Positions 29,078 through 38,707 of a stretch of 64,000 bases of DNA are shown in pieces. Each line of letters starts with the position of its first letter. Position 1 is the stretch's first letter. The translations under genes and the position numbers were made by a program. The DNA comes from Acetobacter okinawensis JCM 25146 (GTDB lineage: Bacteria; Pseudomonadota; Alphaproteobacteria; Acetobacterales; Acetobacteraceae): assembly GCF_000613865.1 (NCBI RefSeq), contig NZ_BAJU01000005.1:1-64000 (forward strand). Reading direction: 5' to 3'. The notes beneath the pieces were generated by a model. It had not been told where the DNA came from and did no database searches. It was given only the letters and a program-made list of their open reading frames with translations.

Positions 29078-30202
29078 ATGACAGACCCCAAGCAGCCCGT
29101 TAAACTTCTTGTCCTGCCCGGAGATGGCATCGGCCCCGAGGTTGTGCGTGAAGTCGGCCGGATTATTGCATGGCTGGAAAAAAATCGTGGCCTGACGTTT
29201 GAACTGACCGAAGACTTGGTGGGCGGTGCGTCTCTGGCCGAATACGGCGTGCCTATCCGTGATGAAGTGATTGAGAAAGCATGGGCGGCAGACGCCGTGC
29301 TGTTTGGCTCGGTGGGGGACCCCAAATGGGGGCATGTCGGTTTTGACAAGCGCCCCGAGGTGGCCATCCTCAAGCTGCGTCAGGAGCTGGGGCTGTTTGC
29401 CAACCTGCGTCCCGCCAAGGTGTTTGACGCACTGGTGGACAGCAGCACGCTCAAGCCCGACGTTGTGCGCGGTCTGGACATTATGATCGTGCGTGAGACG
29501 GTAGGGGGCATCTACTTTGGCAACCCGCGCGGGATTGAAACCCTGCCCGATGGTTCCAAGCGTGGCATCAATACCGAAGTGTACACCACATCGGAAATCC
29601 AGCGCGTTGCCCGCGTTGCATTCGATCTGGCCCGCAAGCGTGACAACCGCGTGTGCTCGGTAGAAAAATGCAACGTGATGGAAAGCGGGCTGCTGTGGAA
29701 AGAGGTCGTGACCGATGTGCACGCCCGCGAGTTCCCTGATGTGGAACTCTCCCACATGCTGGCCGATAACTGCGCCATGCAGCTGGTGCGCAACCCGCGC
29801 CAGTTTGACGTGCTGGTAACGGGCAACCTGTTTGGGGACATCCTGTCCGACCTTGCCTCCATGCTCACAGGTAGCCTTGGCATGCTGCCTTCCGCCACAC
29901 TGGGGGCAGAGCAGGCCGATGGTCGCCGCCCGGCGCTGTATGAGCCAATTCATGGCAGTGCGCCAGATATTGCAGGCCAAGGTATTGCCAACCCGATTGC
30001 GCAGATTCTCTCCTTTGCCATGCTGCTGCGTTATTCGCTGAACATGCAGGCCGAGGCGGATATGATTGAGCAGGCCGTCTCCAACGTGCTGGCCAGTGGC
30101 CTGCGTACGGCGGACATTATGGCCGAAGGGATGGCCCGTGTTGGCACGTCCGTTATGGGCGAAGCCATTGTGCGTGAGCTGGACAAGCTTCAGGCCAGCT
30201 AA
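29078..30202 (+). CDS. leuB: 3-isopropylmalate dehydrogenase LeuB
   Basis: LeuB oxidatively decarboxylates 3-isopropylmalate with NAD+. The 374-residue protein is intact. It shows [45 protein letters not shown], the catalytic region [17 protein letters not shown], and [20 protein letters not shown] with the metal-binding Asp residues. [20 protein letters not shown] provides NAD+ selectivity. It closes leuC-leuD-leuB, 23 bases after leuD, and is followed by a strong terminator. Confidence 0.98.
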   Translation: MTDPKQPVKLLVLPGDGIGPEVVREVGRIIAWLEKNRGLTFELTEDLVGGASLAEYGVPIRDEVIEKAWAADAVLFGSVGDPKWGHVGFDKRPEVAILKLRQELGLFANLRPAKVFDALVDSSTLKPDVVRGLDIMIVRETVGGIYFGNPRGIETLPDGSKRGINTEVYTTSEIQRVARVAFDLARKRDNRVCSVEKCNVMESGLLWKEVVTDVHAREFPDVELSHMLADNCAMQLVRNPRQFDVLVTGNLFGDILSDLASMLTGSLGMLPSATLGAEQADGRRPALYEPIHGSAPDIAGQGIANPIAQILSFAMLLRYSLNMQAEADMIEQAVSNVLASGLRTADIMAEGMARVGTSVMGEAIVRELDKLQAS

Positions 30203-30222
30203 AACTGGTTAAAATACTGTTC

Positions 30223-30259
30223 AAAAAAAGCCGCCCACACATTGCGTGGCGGCTTTTTT
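30223..30259 (+). terminator. Rho-independent terminator of leuCDB
   Basis: An A-run, a GC-rich stem (GCCGCC/GGCGGC plus AC/GT with one bulged C) and a run of six T follow leuB by 20 bases. The A-run makes it potentially bidirectional. Confidence 0.85.
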
Positions 30260-30306
30260 AATGCCTGCTAGAACAAAAGCTGTGGGGCAGGGGAGGTATG
30301 GGCAAA

Positions 30307-30342
30307 CAAAAAGGCCGGTACCCAGCGGGTAACCGACCTTTT
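30307..30342 (-). terminator. Rho-independent terminator of rpsU
   Basis: Read on the minus strand, a stem of about 12 bp with one G-T pair and one bulge (AAGGTCGGTTACCC against GGGTACCGGCCTT) ends in five T. It lies 27 bases after the rpsU stop. Confidence 0.7.
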
Positions 30343-30369
30343 ATGCCTGCAAAACAGGAGGAGGCTGAA

Positions 30370-30573
30370 TTAGAAGCCTTCGCGTTCCAGACGCTTCCGT
30401 TCCATTTTGCGTGCGCGGCGTACGGCTTCAGCCGCTTCACGCGCTTTGCGTTCGGACGGCTTTTCAAAGTGCCGACGCAGTTTCATTTCACGGAAGATGC
30501 CTTCGCGCTGCATTTTTTTCTTGAGCGCTTTAAGAGCCTGATCGACATTGTTGTCACGGACTAGAACGTGCAC
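30370..30573 (-). CDS. rpsU: 30S ribosomal protein S21
   Basis: S21 aids initiation on the 30S platform. The 67-residue protein is highly basic: [20 protein letters not shown], then [20 protein letters not shown] and a C-terminal Arg/Lys tail, all standard for alphaproteobacterial S21. The start must be the GTG at 30573 because homology begins there. The open frame continues upstream without similarity. It is divergent from def with a 216-base intergenic region, and has its own terminator. Confidence 0.94.
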   Translation of the reverse strand: MHVLVRDNNVDQALKALKKKMQREGIFREMKLRRHFEKPSERKAREAAEAVRRARKMERKRLEREGF

Positions 30574-30684
30574 TTGGTCACTAACCCCTGTTTCAAAAAA
30601 ATCCGGTAACCCGGTTTTTGGGAAGCCATTATGGAAGGAGATCCGCGTTACCCTTCCGGGCTGCCGATTCCACTGTTGGCGGTC

Positions 30685-30714
30685 TCTATAACACGGCCTT
30701 AAGACAAGATACAA
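30685..30714 (-). promoter_or_regulatory. Possible sigma-70 promoter of rpsU
   Basis: On the minus strand, TTGTAT and TATAGA are spaced by 18 bases, about 110 bases before the rpsU start. Both hexamers are imperfect, so this is a weak call. Confidence 0.3.
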
Positions 30715-30789
30715 TTCGTTCTTGCGTATCAGAACCGCACTTCCGTGTGTTTTATTGTGGTTGTGCATAAAAACAGGACAACAAACAGC

Positions 30790-31320
30790 ATGTCGGTTCT
30801 TGCTATTGCCCGTATGGGCCACCCGGTTCTGTTGCAGCGCGCGGCTGAGGTGGAGGATATGAATGCGCCGCAGATCAGGGATTTGTTGCAGAACATGCGC
30901 GAAACCCTGACCCAGAGCGGGGGGGTAGGGCTTGCCGCCCCGCAGGTATATGTGCCTTTGCGGATATTCCTCTATTCTGTTCCACCAGCACGCAGTGAAG
31001 GGGAGGATGACCCGCCCCGCCCCGTGCAGGTGCTGATAAACCCCACGATCGCGCCCGATGGCACGGAGATGATGCCACGGCTGGAGGGATGCCTGTCCAT
31101 TCCCGGCTTTAGGGGGGAGGTCCCGCGTTACCGCCGTGTGCGCTATAGCGGGTGGGATGAGCATGGCACACGGGTGGAGGGTGTGGCTTCAGGCTTTTGC
31201 GCCAATGTCATGCAGCATGAAATGGATCATCTGGACGGAATCCTCTATCCCATGCGTATGACGGATATGGCCCGCTTTGGTTTTGAGGCGGAAATCACAC
31301 GGTATGGGGTAAAAGCATGA
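30790..31320 (+). CDS. def: Peptide deformylase
   Basis: Def removes the formyl group from new proteins. The 176-residue metalloenzyme has all three motifs: GVGLAAPQ (residues 45-52), EGCLSIPG with the metal-binding Cys101, and QHEMDHLDG with His143 and His147. In the first two it follows the standard class 1 order. The ATG at 30790 gives normal length. It is divergent from rpsU and overlaps the COQ9 gene by 4 bases. No fmt gene is adjacent, unlike the usual def-fmt pair, so this may be a second or unlinked copy. Confidence 0.95.
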   Translation: MSVLAIARMGHPVLLQRAAEVEDMNAPQIRDLLQNMRETLTQSGGVGLAAPQVYVPLRIFLYSVPPARSEGEDDPPRPVQVLINPTIAPDGTEMMPRLEGCLSIPGFRGEVPRYRRVRYSGWDEHGTRVEGVASGFCANVMQHEMDHLDGILYPMRMTDMARFGFEAEITRYGVKA

Positions 31321-31983
31321 GCGTACTGCCGGGAAAACTGGAACAGGCACTTTCTCTGGCGGTGGCCACGCTGGCTGCGGGCGTTATGCCAGCCCCCATG
31401 GAGCGGGATGTGGAGCGCGACGCGGCCTTGCGCAAGCTTGCGGCTGTTGCGGGGGAGTGCGGGTGGAGCATGCACACGCTCCCGGTCCGTAGCCGGGCCG
31501 GATGCAGACCTTCTGTTCCCCGCAGGGGTGGTGGAAATGGTGGAGGCATGGTCCGACCTGTGTGACCGCACCATGCTTGAAGCCATGCAGGACACATTTG
31601 AGCCCAGACTGAGCCAGAGGGTCCGACAGGCCATTCTGCTGCGCCTTCCTCCCGACGAGCAGCGGCGTCTTGCCGCGCAGCGGGGGATGGCGGTGTTCAT
31701 GTCCATACGGGGGCAAAAGGCTTTTCGCCGGTCATGGGTGCGTACGGTCAACGCCATATGGCAGGCCGCTCAGGATGATTCGACGGGCCTGACGTATGTG
31801 AGCAAAAGGCTGACACTGGGCGGGCTGTATGCGTCGGTTTTTCTGTACTGGCTGAGCCGGGGGAGCGATTCTGCCGGTTTTGAGGCATTTGTGGACAGGC
31901 GACTGGCCGATGTGCTGCGCATCGGGCGGCTCAAGGCCCGCTTTGGCGTGGCGACGGCGAAACCAGAAACCGTGGCAGGGTAG
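31317..31983 (+). CDS. COQ9-family ubiquinone biosynthesis protein (frameshifted)
   Basis: COQ9 proteins bind isoprenoid lipids and support the Coq7-type hydroxylation step of ubiquinone synthesis. The corrected protein has 221 residues. The N-terminal part (VERDAALRKLAAVAGECGWS) and the C-terminal part (DLLFPAGVVEMVEAWSDL, GLTYVSKRLTLGGLYASVFL, the last being the amphipathic lipid-binding helix region) are in different frames. The shift falls near 31480 in a CCC run and is +1 or -2; the expected length favours one extra base. The start overlaps def (ATGA). Confidence 0.85.
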
Positions 31984-31991
31984 GCACAGCC

Positions 31992-32510
31992 ATGGCCATG
32001 CCCTCATCTCATGAACGGGCAGGCTCTGACCTGCTTTTTCTGCGCGAGGAAAGCCTGAGGCTGGCGCAAACGCTTATGTTTCTGGCTGCGCGGGATATGG
32101 CGGAAGCTGTAGCACCGGTGCTGGAGGAGGATGGTCTGGGCCGTGCGCATTACCGTGTGTTGCAGGTGCTGGCTTTTAGTCCGGGCATTCCGGTCAGCCG
32201 TTTGCAGGATATTCTGGGTGTGACCAAGCAGAGTCTGGGGCGCACATTGCAGGAGCTGGACGCGCGAGCCTACCTCCAGAGCAGCGTAGGGCGGCAGGAC
32301 AGACGGCAGAAGCTGCTCTGTTTAAGCCCCGAGGGCAAGGCGGCCGAAGCCCGACTGTTTGCCGTTATCCGCCAGAGGCTGGTCGCTGCCTACCGGGAGG
32401 CAGGAGGTGCTGCGGTGGAAGGTTTTCGGCGTGTTATAGGGGGTATGTTGTCCGAGCATAGCAGGGAGCTGCTGAGCGAAGAGGGCGCAGGACGAAGGGA
32501 AGGGCGTTGA
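31992..32510 (+). CDS. MarR-family transcriptional regulator
   Basis: This 172-residue DNA-binding protein has the winged helix-turn-helix of MarR. The helices around HYRVLQVLAFSPGIPVSRLQ and LGVTKQSLGRTLQELDARAY form the HTH. The wing contains GRQDRRQKLLCLSPEGKAAEA, matching the D-x-R-x-x-x-L-x-L-T pattern. It lies 8 bases after COQ9 and 1 base before the response regulator, so it is probably co-transcribed with the two-component genes. Its ligand and targets are unknown. Confidence 0.88.
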   Translation: MAMPSSHERAGSDLLFLREESLRLAQTLMFLAARDMAEAVAPVLEEDGLGRAHYRVLQVLAFSPGIPVSRLQDILGVTKQSLGRTLQELDARAYLQSSVGRQDRRQKLLCLSPEGKAAEARLFAVIRQRLVAAYREAGGAAVEGFRRVIGGMLSEHSRELLSEEGAGRREGR

Positions 32511-32511
32511 T

Positions 32512-33234
32512 ATGTCTGAGCATGTAACAGGCACCGAGGCTGAGGTCGCATCCCACGTCATGGTGGTGGATGATGACCCGCGCCTGCGTCGCCTGCTCCA
32601 GCGCTATCTGTTCGAGCATGGGTTTAGGGTCAGTGTTGCAGCCAATGCGACCGAGGCACGGCATACGCTGGAGGGTATTCAGCCCGATGCCCTTGTACTG
32701 GATGTGACCATGCCGGGAGAGAACGGGCTGGAACTGACCCGTGCCCTGCGCGAGTCCGGGCAGGACCTGCCCATTTTGCTCCTGACCGCCAGGGGGGAGC
32801 CAGAGGACCGCATTACCGGGCTGGAGGCGGGCGCGGATGATTATCTGGGCAAACCGTTTGAGCCACGGGAGCTTTTGTTGCGGCTCAAGGCGCACCTTAG
32901 GCGGCACCAGCCCCCGCCGCCCACGGATAACCTGCGTATTGTCCGGTTGGGTGACAAGGAGTTTGATCCTGTAAGGCTGCTGCTCAGCGGCCCTGAGGGC
33001 AATGTCCACCTGACCGGTGGAGAGGCGGCCCTGCTGTGCGTCCTGGCGCGTAAACCGAACGAAACCTTCACGCGTGAAGACATAGCCAAAGCTCTGGACA
33101 TGACCGAAATTGGCGAGCGCGCGGTGGATGTGCAGGTTACGCGCCTGCGCCGCTGCATAGAACCCGACCCGCGTGAGCCGCGCTTTTTGCATACGGTGCG
33201 TGGGCGGGGCTACGTGCTCAAGCCGGGTTTGTAA
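32512..33234 (+). CDS. OmpR-family response regulator
   Basis: The 240-residue regulator has a receiver domain (residues about 16-130) with the acidic pair VVDDDPRLRR, the phospho-acceptor Asp64 in LVLDVTMPGENG, a Thr in LLLTARGE, and Lys in YLGKPFEPRELL. A winged-helix DNA-binding domain follows (about 140-240), ending in RGRGYVLKPG, typical of OmpR. It is followed 6 bases later by its histidine kinase. The OmpR/EnvZ layout suggests an envelope or osmotic signal, but the stimulus is not shown by the sequence. Confidence 0.93.
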   Translation: MSEHVTGTEAEVASHVMVVDDDPRLRRLLQRYLFEHGFRVSVAANATEARHTLEGIQPDALVLDVTMPGENGLELTRALRESGQDLPILLLTARGEPEDRITGLEAGADDYLGKPFEPRELLLRLKAHLRRHQPPPPTDNLRIVRLGDKEFDPVRLLLSGPEGNVHLTGGEAALLCVLARKPNETFTREDIAKALDMTEIGERAVDVQVTRLRRCIEPDPREPRFLHTVRGRGYVLKPGL

Positions 33235-33240
33235 GCCAGT

Positions 33241-34626
33241 ATGGGCGCGCGCAAGGGGTTCCGCCTTTTTCCGCGGGAGCGGTGGCGCGCGCTCCGGGTG
33301 GAAAAATCGGTCAGGCGCGTGCTGCCGCGCTCCCTGCTGGGGCGGTCGCTGCTGATTGTTCTTTTTCCGCTGCTGATTACGCAGGGCATAGCGCTTGAGC
33401 TGTATTACGGTAATTTTCTCGGAGTTGTGTCCCGGCGGCTGACCAGTTCTGTTACGGCGGAAATCGTTCTCTCTCTCAACGCGCTGGAACGCCTGAAGAA
33501 CCCGGCGGACAAGGAATGGTTTGTCGCGCAGGCGCGTGAGCAGTTGCAGCTCATAGAAATCTGGCGACCGGGGGCAAAACTCTCCCGCGTCGGGTCCACG
33601 CATGTTCTGGGCCCGATGGATGATGACCTTGTGCGCTCCCTTCGTCAGGCAATCAGCTACCCGTTTTTTATCAGCTGGCGGCATTTTCACCACACGGTGC
33701 GTATTTACATTCAGCTACCCGATGGGGTGCTGGAGATTGATACACCGCGTAAACGGCTGGATATGGGGCAGATATGGCTATTTGTCGCATGGACCGTGGG
33801 CAGCACCCTGCTGCTGTTTACAATTGCCGGGCTGTTCATGCGCAATCAGGTGCGCGCCATCCGGCAGTTGGCTCTGGCGGCGGAGCAGTTTGGCATGGGG
33901 CGCGACATTGGCCCCATACGCCCCGCAGGCGCGCAGGAGGTGCGTAAGGCTGCTGTGGCCTTTAACCGCATGCAGGACAGGATTACCCGCTTTGTGGCGC
34001 AACGTACGGGCGTTCTGGCGGGTGTCTCGCACGATCTGCGCACCCCGTTGACCCGCTTGAGGCTCTCTCTGGCCATGATGCCGCGGGAAGGGGCGGTATG
34101 TGCCGAAGTCATGACCGAGGACCTGAACGAGATGATCGGTGATATTGCCGAAATGGAACATATGATCGACAGCTACCTCGCTTTTGCCCGTGGAGAGGGG
34201 TCGGAGAGTGTGCAGCGCGTTGAGGTGCAGCCTTTTTTGGAGGATGTGGTGGCCGCCGCGCGTCGTGCCAATGTGCATGTGCGCGCCGTAGTGGTGGAGC
34301 CGGGGCTTTTTGCGCACATGCGCCCGGATGCCATGCGCCGCGCGCTGGGGAACCTGTTTGATAATGCCCGCAGACACGGTGCCAGTGTTGTGCTGAGTGC
34401 TCGCGCAGTGGCGGGTGGGGTGAGCATTGTGGTGGATGATAACGGGCCCGGCATTCCGCCAGAGCGGCGTGCAAAGGTGCTGCGTGCGTTTGAAAGCGGG
34501 CACGGTGGTGGCACGGGGCTGGGCCTGACCATTGCACGCGATATCGTGCGTGCACATGGCGGGGAAATGGAGCTGGAAAGTGCGCCCGAAGGTGGGTTGC
34601 GCGTCAGGCTGTACCTGCCGGACTAG
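33241..34626 (+). CDS. Membrane sensor histidine kinase (EnvZ-like)
   Basis: The 461-residue kinase has two transmembrane helices (about residues 38-60 and 178-200) flanking a periplasmic region. A HAMP domain (about 200-255), the H-box GVSHDLRTPLTRLRL with phospho-accepting His264, the N-box LFDNARRHG, the G1 box DDNGPGIPPERR and the G2 box GTGLGLTIARD follow. All catalytic elements are present. It pairs with the response regulator immediately upstream. The frame starts with ATG at 33241, six bases after the regulator stop. Confidence 0.93.
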   Translation: MGARKGFRLFPRERWRALRVEKSVRRVLPRSLLGRSLLIVLFPLLITQGIALELYYGNFLGVVSRRLTSSVTAEIVLSLNALERLKNPADKEWFVAQAREQLQLIEIWRPGAKLSRVGSTHVLGPMDDDLVRSLRQAISYPFFISWRHFHHTVRIYIQLPDGVLEIDTPRKRLDMGQIWLFVAWTVGSTLLLFTIAGLFMRNQVRAIRQLALAAEQFGMGRDIGPIRPAGAQEVRKAAVAFNRMQDRITRFVAQRTGVLAGVSHDLRTPLTRLRLSLAMMPREGAVCAEVMTEDLNEMIGDIAEMEHMIDSYLAFARGEGSESVQRVEVQPFLEDVVAAARRANVHVRAVVVEPGLFAHMRPDAMRRALGNLFDNARRHGASVVLSARAVAGGVSIVVDDNGPGIPPERRAKVLRAFESGHGGGTGLGLTIARDIVRAHGGEMELESAPEGGLRVRLYLPD

Positions 34627-34653
34627 CCGGTCATGCCAGCCTGCGGCTGTATG

Positions 34654-35214
34654 TTACAGCGAGTTGCCCGAACCAAAGTGACCGGGGCCGGAGTTGCTGT
34701 TGAACATGCCGCCCTGCCCACCAGCAGCACCTGAGCCCATCATGTTCTGCATCGGGTTATAGCGCCCGACATTACCCAGAATCTGCTGGAGTGCGTTAAT
34801 TTTGGTGCCCGGCGTGGGGGTAATCTGCTGGATCATGGCAACATGCTTGGCGTCCTTGCGGCTGAGCGTGCGCATGCTTTCCAGCGTTCCAGCATTGTTG
34901 AACTTGAGAACAACAAGATCCTGTTTGATAACGCCGGGAAAATCCATGGGCACCAGATGGGTGGTCATGGAAATGTAAATCCACGTGTTATCGTCAAAAG
35001 CGCCTTTGGTCGTGGGGGAGCCCATAACGTCCAGCGCGTCAGCGCGGGTGCTGGTGCCGGGTTCAAGCTGGCCGTATTCTTCCGGCTCAAGAATGGAACC
35101 ACGCGGCGTTGGGGTGGGGCCAAAAACCTGACAGCCAGAAAGCACAAGAACGGTGGCGAGCGCCCCACAGGCACTTTTAAGGCGCGTCATCTTGTTCGTG
35201 CGTGGCGGCGTCAT
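34654..35214 (-). CDS. BamE/SmpA-like outer membrane lipoprotein
   Basis: BamE is a small lipoprotein of the outer-membrane assembly complex. The signal peptide (TRLKSACGALATVLVLSGC) ends in the lipobox LSGC. The mature part has the SmpA/OmlA pattern: EPGTSTRADALDVMGSPTTKG, then TWIYISM, close to the G-x-x-x-x-x-V-x-x-x-x-G-x-P and W-x-Y motifs. A Gly/Asn/Ser-rich C-terminal tail of about 45 residues is longer than in E. coli BamE. I use the ATG at 35214; the ATG at 35190 is equally plausible. It converges with the histidine kinase. Confidence 0.8.
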   Translation of the reverse strand: MTPPRTNKMTRLKSACGALATVLVLSGCQVFGPTPTPRGSILEPEEYGQLEPGTSTRADALDVMGSPTTKGAFDDNTWIYISMTTHLVPMDFPGVIKQDLVVLKFNNAGTLESMRTLSRKDAKHVAMIQQITPTPGTKINALQQILGNVGRYNPMQNMMGSGAAGGQGGMFNSNSGPGHFGSGNSL

Positions 35215-35469
35215 CTGGTCAGGGTGTCCCAAGCGTAAGATTGTGATCCATGATCGTCATCCAACTGGCAACGGCCATTTCTGTCCGATGCCCCAACGCT
35301 TGCGAGGCGTCAATTGCTGAATGGCAAAAATACGGGCTTTGTTGGCTCCATCTATCAGTCCTTACTCCATAAAGTCACGCTTGTGTGGTAGATTGTGTGC
35401 ACGGTGAGCAGGCACTTTGTCCCGAGTGTGCCCCGTCTGCGTGTTTCAGCGTTACATCAGGAGACTTCC

Positions 35470-36024
35470 ATGACCGAAAAACCAGAATTTTTTCGCCCTC
35501 TGGCCGTGCGCCGAATCGGAATGCTGGGTACGGATATGACTGTGGAAGCCACGCCGGATGAATGCAGCAAAGTGGCCCGGCGGCTGGGGTTGCAGGATGT
35601 GGCCATGCTCCGCTGCCGCTACCGGCTTAAAGATGATGGTCGGGGCGTTGTTACGGCCGAAGGGGCAATGGCCGTCCATTTTACGCAGACCTGCGTTGTC
35701 AGCATGGAAGCGTTTGAGGACATGATGGCCGGATCGTTTGTTGTTCGCTTTGTGCCCGCAGCACAGTTTGTGGAGCCCGACGTGCCCGATATGGACGCGA
35801 TTGATGAAATTCCGTATGACGGGCAGGACATTGATCTGGGGGAAGCTGTTGTTGAGCAGTTTGCCCTTGATCTGGAGCCTTATCCTCATGCGCCGGATGT
35901 TGCTCTCCCTCCCGGTCTGATCATGGATGAGGAGGAGGCAGATCGTCTTGGCCTTGAGGAAGAGGCCGAGAAAAAGGCCAGTCCGTTTGCCGGTCTGGCG
36001 CGCTGGCGGGGCGGAAACGCATAA
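35470..36024 (+). CDS. YceD/DUF177 family protein
   Basis: DUF177 proteins precede rpmF in most bacteria and are needed for normal 23S rRNA accumulation. The 184-residue acidic protein has the family stretch CRYRLKDDGRGVVTAEGAM, then the C-terminal DIDLGEAVVEQFALDLEPYP with the conserved E-Q-x-x-L-x-L-P-x-x-P-like element, and an acidic tail. An AGGAGA ribosome site precedes the ATG at 35470. Its position directly before rpmF supports the call. Confidence 0.9.
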   Translation: MTEKPEFFRPLAVRRIGMLGTDMTVEATPDECSKVARRLGLQDVAMLRCRYRLKDDGRGVVTAEGAMAVHFTQTCVVSMEAFEDMMAGSFVVRFVPAAQFVEPDVPDMDAIDEIPYDGQDIDLGEAVVEQFALDLEPYPHAPDVALPPGLIMDEEEADRLGLEEEAEKKASPFAGLARWRGGNA

Positions 36025-36194
36025 CCGCTCATGCGCGTCTGTGGGGTTTTCTTTTAGGATTGCTTGCGAAAACGCTTGCTGTCTGCTAGAGGCCGCGGCT
36101 CAGTGCTGGTGTTAAACCTGTTATGTCGTCTGGGTGCGTGAATGCGTGGTCAGGCGTGTTGTTCAAACCATTTTTATGAGAAGGGGCTGGGCTT

Positions 36195-36397
36195 ATGGCT
36201 GTACCCAAAAAGAAAACCTCGCCTTCACGTCGTGGCATGCGTCGCAGCATGAAGCTCTGCGCGCAGAAGCTCATGCTGAATGTTCCAACTGTGGCGAACT
36301 GAAGCGCCCCCACAATGTTTGCAGTCACTGCGGTCATTATGACGGGCGTGAAGTGATTGCAGCAGGCAAGGCACTCAAGGTCGCCGTTCGCGCCTGA
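36195..36397 (+). CDS. rpmF: 50S ribosomal protein L32 (frameshifted)
   Basis: L32 is a small ribosomal protein. It begins [18 protein letters not shown] in the frame of the ATG at 36195, then runs to an early stop. The remaining family sequence, [20 protein letters not shown] and [15 protein letters not shown] with its two CxxC zinc-binding pairs, is in the next frame. Adding one C at about 36249 (AGC-CAT) joins them to a normal 67-residue L32. Because L32 is almost always present and needed, the break is best read as a sequence error. Confidence 0.94.
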
Positions 36398-36486
36398 TTT
36401 TTTCAGGCGTGAGTTAACGCGTGCTGCATCCGTAGCACGCGGGGTAATGGGGGGTAAGGCATCTGCGGCATGGCAGAGAAGCAGGC

Positions 36487-37593
36487 ATGAGCAAGACCGA
36501 GATTCCAGAAAGTTTTCCTTCCGATCCGGACGAGGTGTTCAACCTTGCCGTGGATGGGATGGGAGGTGATGGGGCTCCAGAAGTGGTTGTTGCCGGGCTT
36601 GCCGTTGCCGCCGAACGGCACCGCAATATCAAGGTGCTTCTGATCGGGGATGAAGCGCGCCTGCTGCCTTTGCTGGCGAAGTATCCCAAGGCTGCGTCCA
36701 TATGCACGGTGTGGCATACGGATGTGTCCGTCTCCATGGACATGAAGCCAACATCCGCATTGCGGATGCGTCAGTCCTCCATGCGACTTGCCATGGATGC
36801 CGTGGCCAGTGGGCGCGCCCAGGGGGTTGTGTCCGCAGGCAACAGTGGCGCCATGCTGGCTTTGGCCAAAATTGTTATCAAAACATTGCCCGGCATATCC
36901 CGCCCGGCCATGGCCGCCATCAGCCCGACCATCAAGGGCGATGTTGTCATGCTCGACCTCGGGGCCAATGTGGCCTGCGACTGGCGCAATCTGGTGGAAT
37001 TCGCGGTTATGGGCGAGGCGTTTGCCAAGTCCGTGCTGGGGCTGCCTGCGCCAACCATAGGCCTGCTCAATATTGGCGCGGAAGAACTCAAGGGTGATGA
37101 AAGACTGCGCGTGGCGGCTGAAATCCTGCGCGAAAGTCCTCTTGCCTCACAGTACCACGGTTTTGTGGAGGGGCATGATATTACCGCTGGTACCACAGAC
37201 GTTGTGGTTACTGACGGATTTACAGGCAATGTTGCGCTGAAAACCGGCGAGGGTGTGCTTAAAATGGCCACAACCCTTTTGCGCCGGGTGTTCCAGCACG
37301 GGATTATTTCCCGCCTTGGTTATCTGCTCGTCCGCCCCGGACTGGAGCGGATGAAGGAATGGCTGGACCCACGCCGTTATAACGGTGCCGTTTTTGTGGG
37401 CCTGAATGGTGTGGTGGTCAAATCTCATGGCGGCACGGATGCCGAGGGCTTTGCCGCTGCGGTCGATGTGGCCATGGATATGGTCACGCATGGTTTTAAC
37501 GAAAGCATTCGTGAGCGCCTTGCCCATATGGGGGCGTTGTTGATGCGTCCTCAGGTGGAGGAAGACTGCGCACCAGCCCTCCCGGTTTCCTGA
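36487..37593 (+). CDS. plsX: Phosphate acyltransferase PlsX
   Basis: PlsX makes acyl-phosphate from acyl-ACP, feeding PlsY in phospholipid synthesis. The 368-residue protein has LAVDGMGGDGAPEVVVAG at the N-terminus, SAGNSGAMLALAKIVIKTLP, MLDLGANVACDWRNL, LLNIGAEELKGDE and VVVTDGFTGNVALKTGEGV, all family signatures in order. The length is normal. It follows rpmF by 89 bases and precedes fabH, the standard alphaproteobacterial order. Confidence 0.97.
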   Translation: MSKTEIPESFPSDPDEVFNLAVDGMGGDGAPEVVVAGLAVAAERHRNIKVLLIGDEARLLPLLAKYPKAASICTVWHTDVSVSMDMKPTSALRMRQSSMRLAMDAVASGRAQGVVSAGNSGAMLALAKIVIKTLPGISRPAMAAISPTIKGDVVMLDLGANVACDWRNLVEFAVMGEAFAKSVLGLPAPTIGLLNIGAEELKGDERLRVAAEILRESPLASQYHGFVEGHDITAGTTDVVVTDGFTGNVALKTGEGVLKMATTLLRRVFQHGIISRLGYLLVRPGLERMKEWLDPRRYNGAVFVGLNGVVVKSHGGTDAEGFAAAVDVAMDMVTHGFNESIRERLAHMGALLMRPQVEEDCAPALPVS

Positions 37594-37665
37594 ATAGACG
37601 GAACGAATGTATTGCGTGTGCAGGCCGCAGAGCGGTTTGTACTGGCGGATAATGAAAGAACGGTC

Positions 37666-38634
37666 ATGGCGAAACGTTCGCTTCTGGTGGGTTTTGGTGG
37701 ATTTCTGCCAGAAAGAGTTGTCACGAACGAAGAGCTGGCGACCAGGCTGGCCACATCGGATGAGTGGATAAAAACCCGCACCGGCATTACCCGCCGCCAT
37801 CTGGCTGGCCCGGATGACAGCGCGACAAGCATGGGGGCCGAGGCCGCGCGTCGCGCGCTCGACTACGCCGGGCTGAGTGCTGATGATATTGATGTGGTGC
37901 TGGTGGCTACATCCACCCCCGATCAGGCTTTTCCCGCAACAGCAGTGCGTATTCAAGCTGCTCTGGGCATGACCCACGGGTTTGGGTTTGATATTGCCGC
38001 CGCCTGTTCCGGGTTTATTTTTGCACTGGCAACAGCGGATTCCTTTATTCGCTCCGGGCAGGTACGCAACGCGCTGGTTATTGGCAGCGAGGTGTATTCG
38101 CGCATTGTGGACTGGCAGGACAGGGGCACCTGCGTCCTGTTCGGTGATGGGGCAGGGGCCGTTGTCGTCTCCGCCTCTGATGACGAATCCGGTGCGCGGG
38201 GGATTCTGTCCACCCATCTGCACTCCGATGGTACAACGGGTGACCTGTTGTACGTGGACGGCGCAGTCGGCCAGCCAGATAAAAGTGGACACCTGAAAAT
38301 GAGCGGGCGCGATGTGTTCCGCCATGCCGTTGCCAAACTGTCCTCCTCCGTGGACGAAGCTCTTCAGGCAGAAGGGCTGAGCTACGCGGATGTGGACTGG
38401 CTTGTGCCGCATCAGGCCAATATCCGTATTATTGAAGGTGTGGGCAAAAAGCTGGGCCTGCCTGCCGAGCGTGTAGTTGTGACTGTTGACCGGCACGCCA
38501 ATACCTCAGCCGCTTCCATTCCTCTTGCGCTGGATGAAGCCGTGCGTGATGGCCGGATTCAGAAAGGCGAACTGGTGCTGATGGAGGCTCTGGGGGGCGG
38601 TTTGACCTGGGGTTCTGTGCTGGTACGCCTGTAA
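37666..38634 (+). CDS. fabH: Beta-ketoacyl-ACP synthase III FabH
   Basis: FabH condenses acetyl-CoA with malonyl-ACP to start fatty acid synthesis. The 322-residue protein has the Cys-His-Asn triad: Cys114 in AAACSGF, His249 in WLVPHQANIRI, and Asn279 in RHANTSAASIP. It also has LGGGLTWGSVLVRL at the end. The ATG at 37666 gives the usual start (MAKRSLLVGFGGFLPE). It is followed by ihfA. Confidence 0.98.
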   Translation: MAKRSLLVGFGGFLPERVVTNEELATRLATSDEWIKTRTGITRRHLAGPDDSATSMGAEAARRALDYAGLSADDIDVVLVATSTPDQAFPATAVRIQAALGMTHGFGFDIAAACSGFIFALATADSFIRSGQVRNALVIGSEVYSRIVDWQDRGTCVLFGDGAGAVVVSASDDESGARGILSTHLHSDGTTGDLLYVDGAVGQPDKSGHLKMSGRDVFRHAVAKLSSSVDEALQAEGLSYADVDWLVPHQANIRIIEGVGKKLGLPAERVVVTVDRHANTSAASIPLALDEAVRDGRIQKGELVLMEALGGGLTWGSVLVRL

Positions 38635-38707
38635 CCGGCTGATAACAGACAGGTGACATCATTGTGAATGAATTGACGCGCCGCACAGGCGTGTTACCTT
38701 TCTTCAC

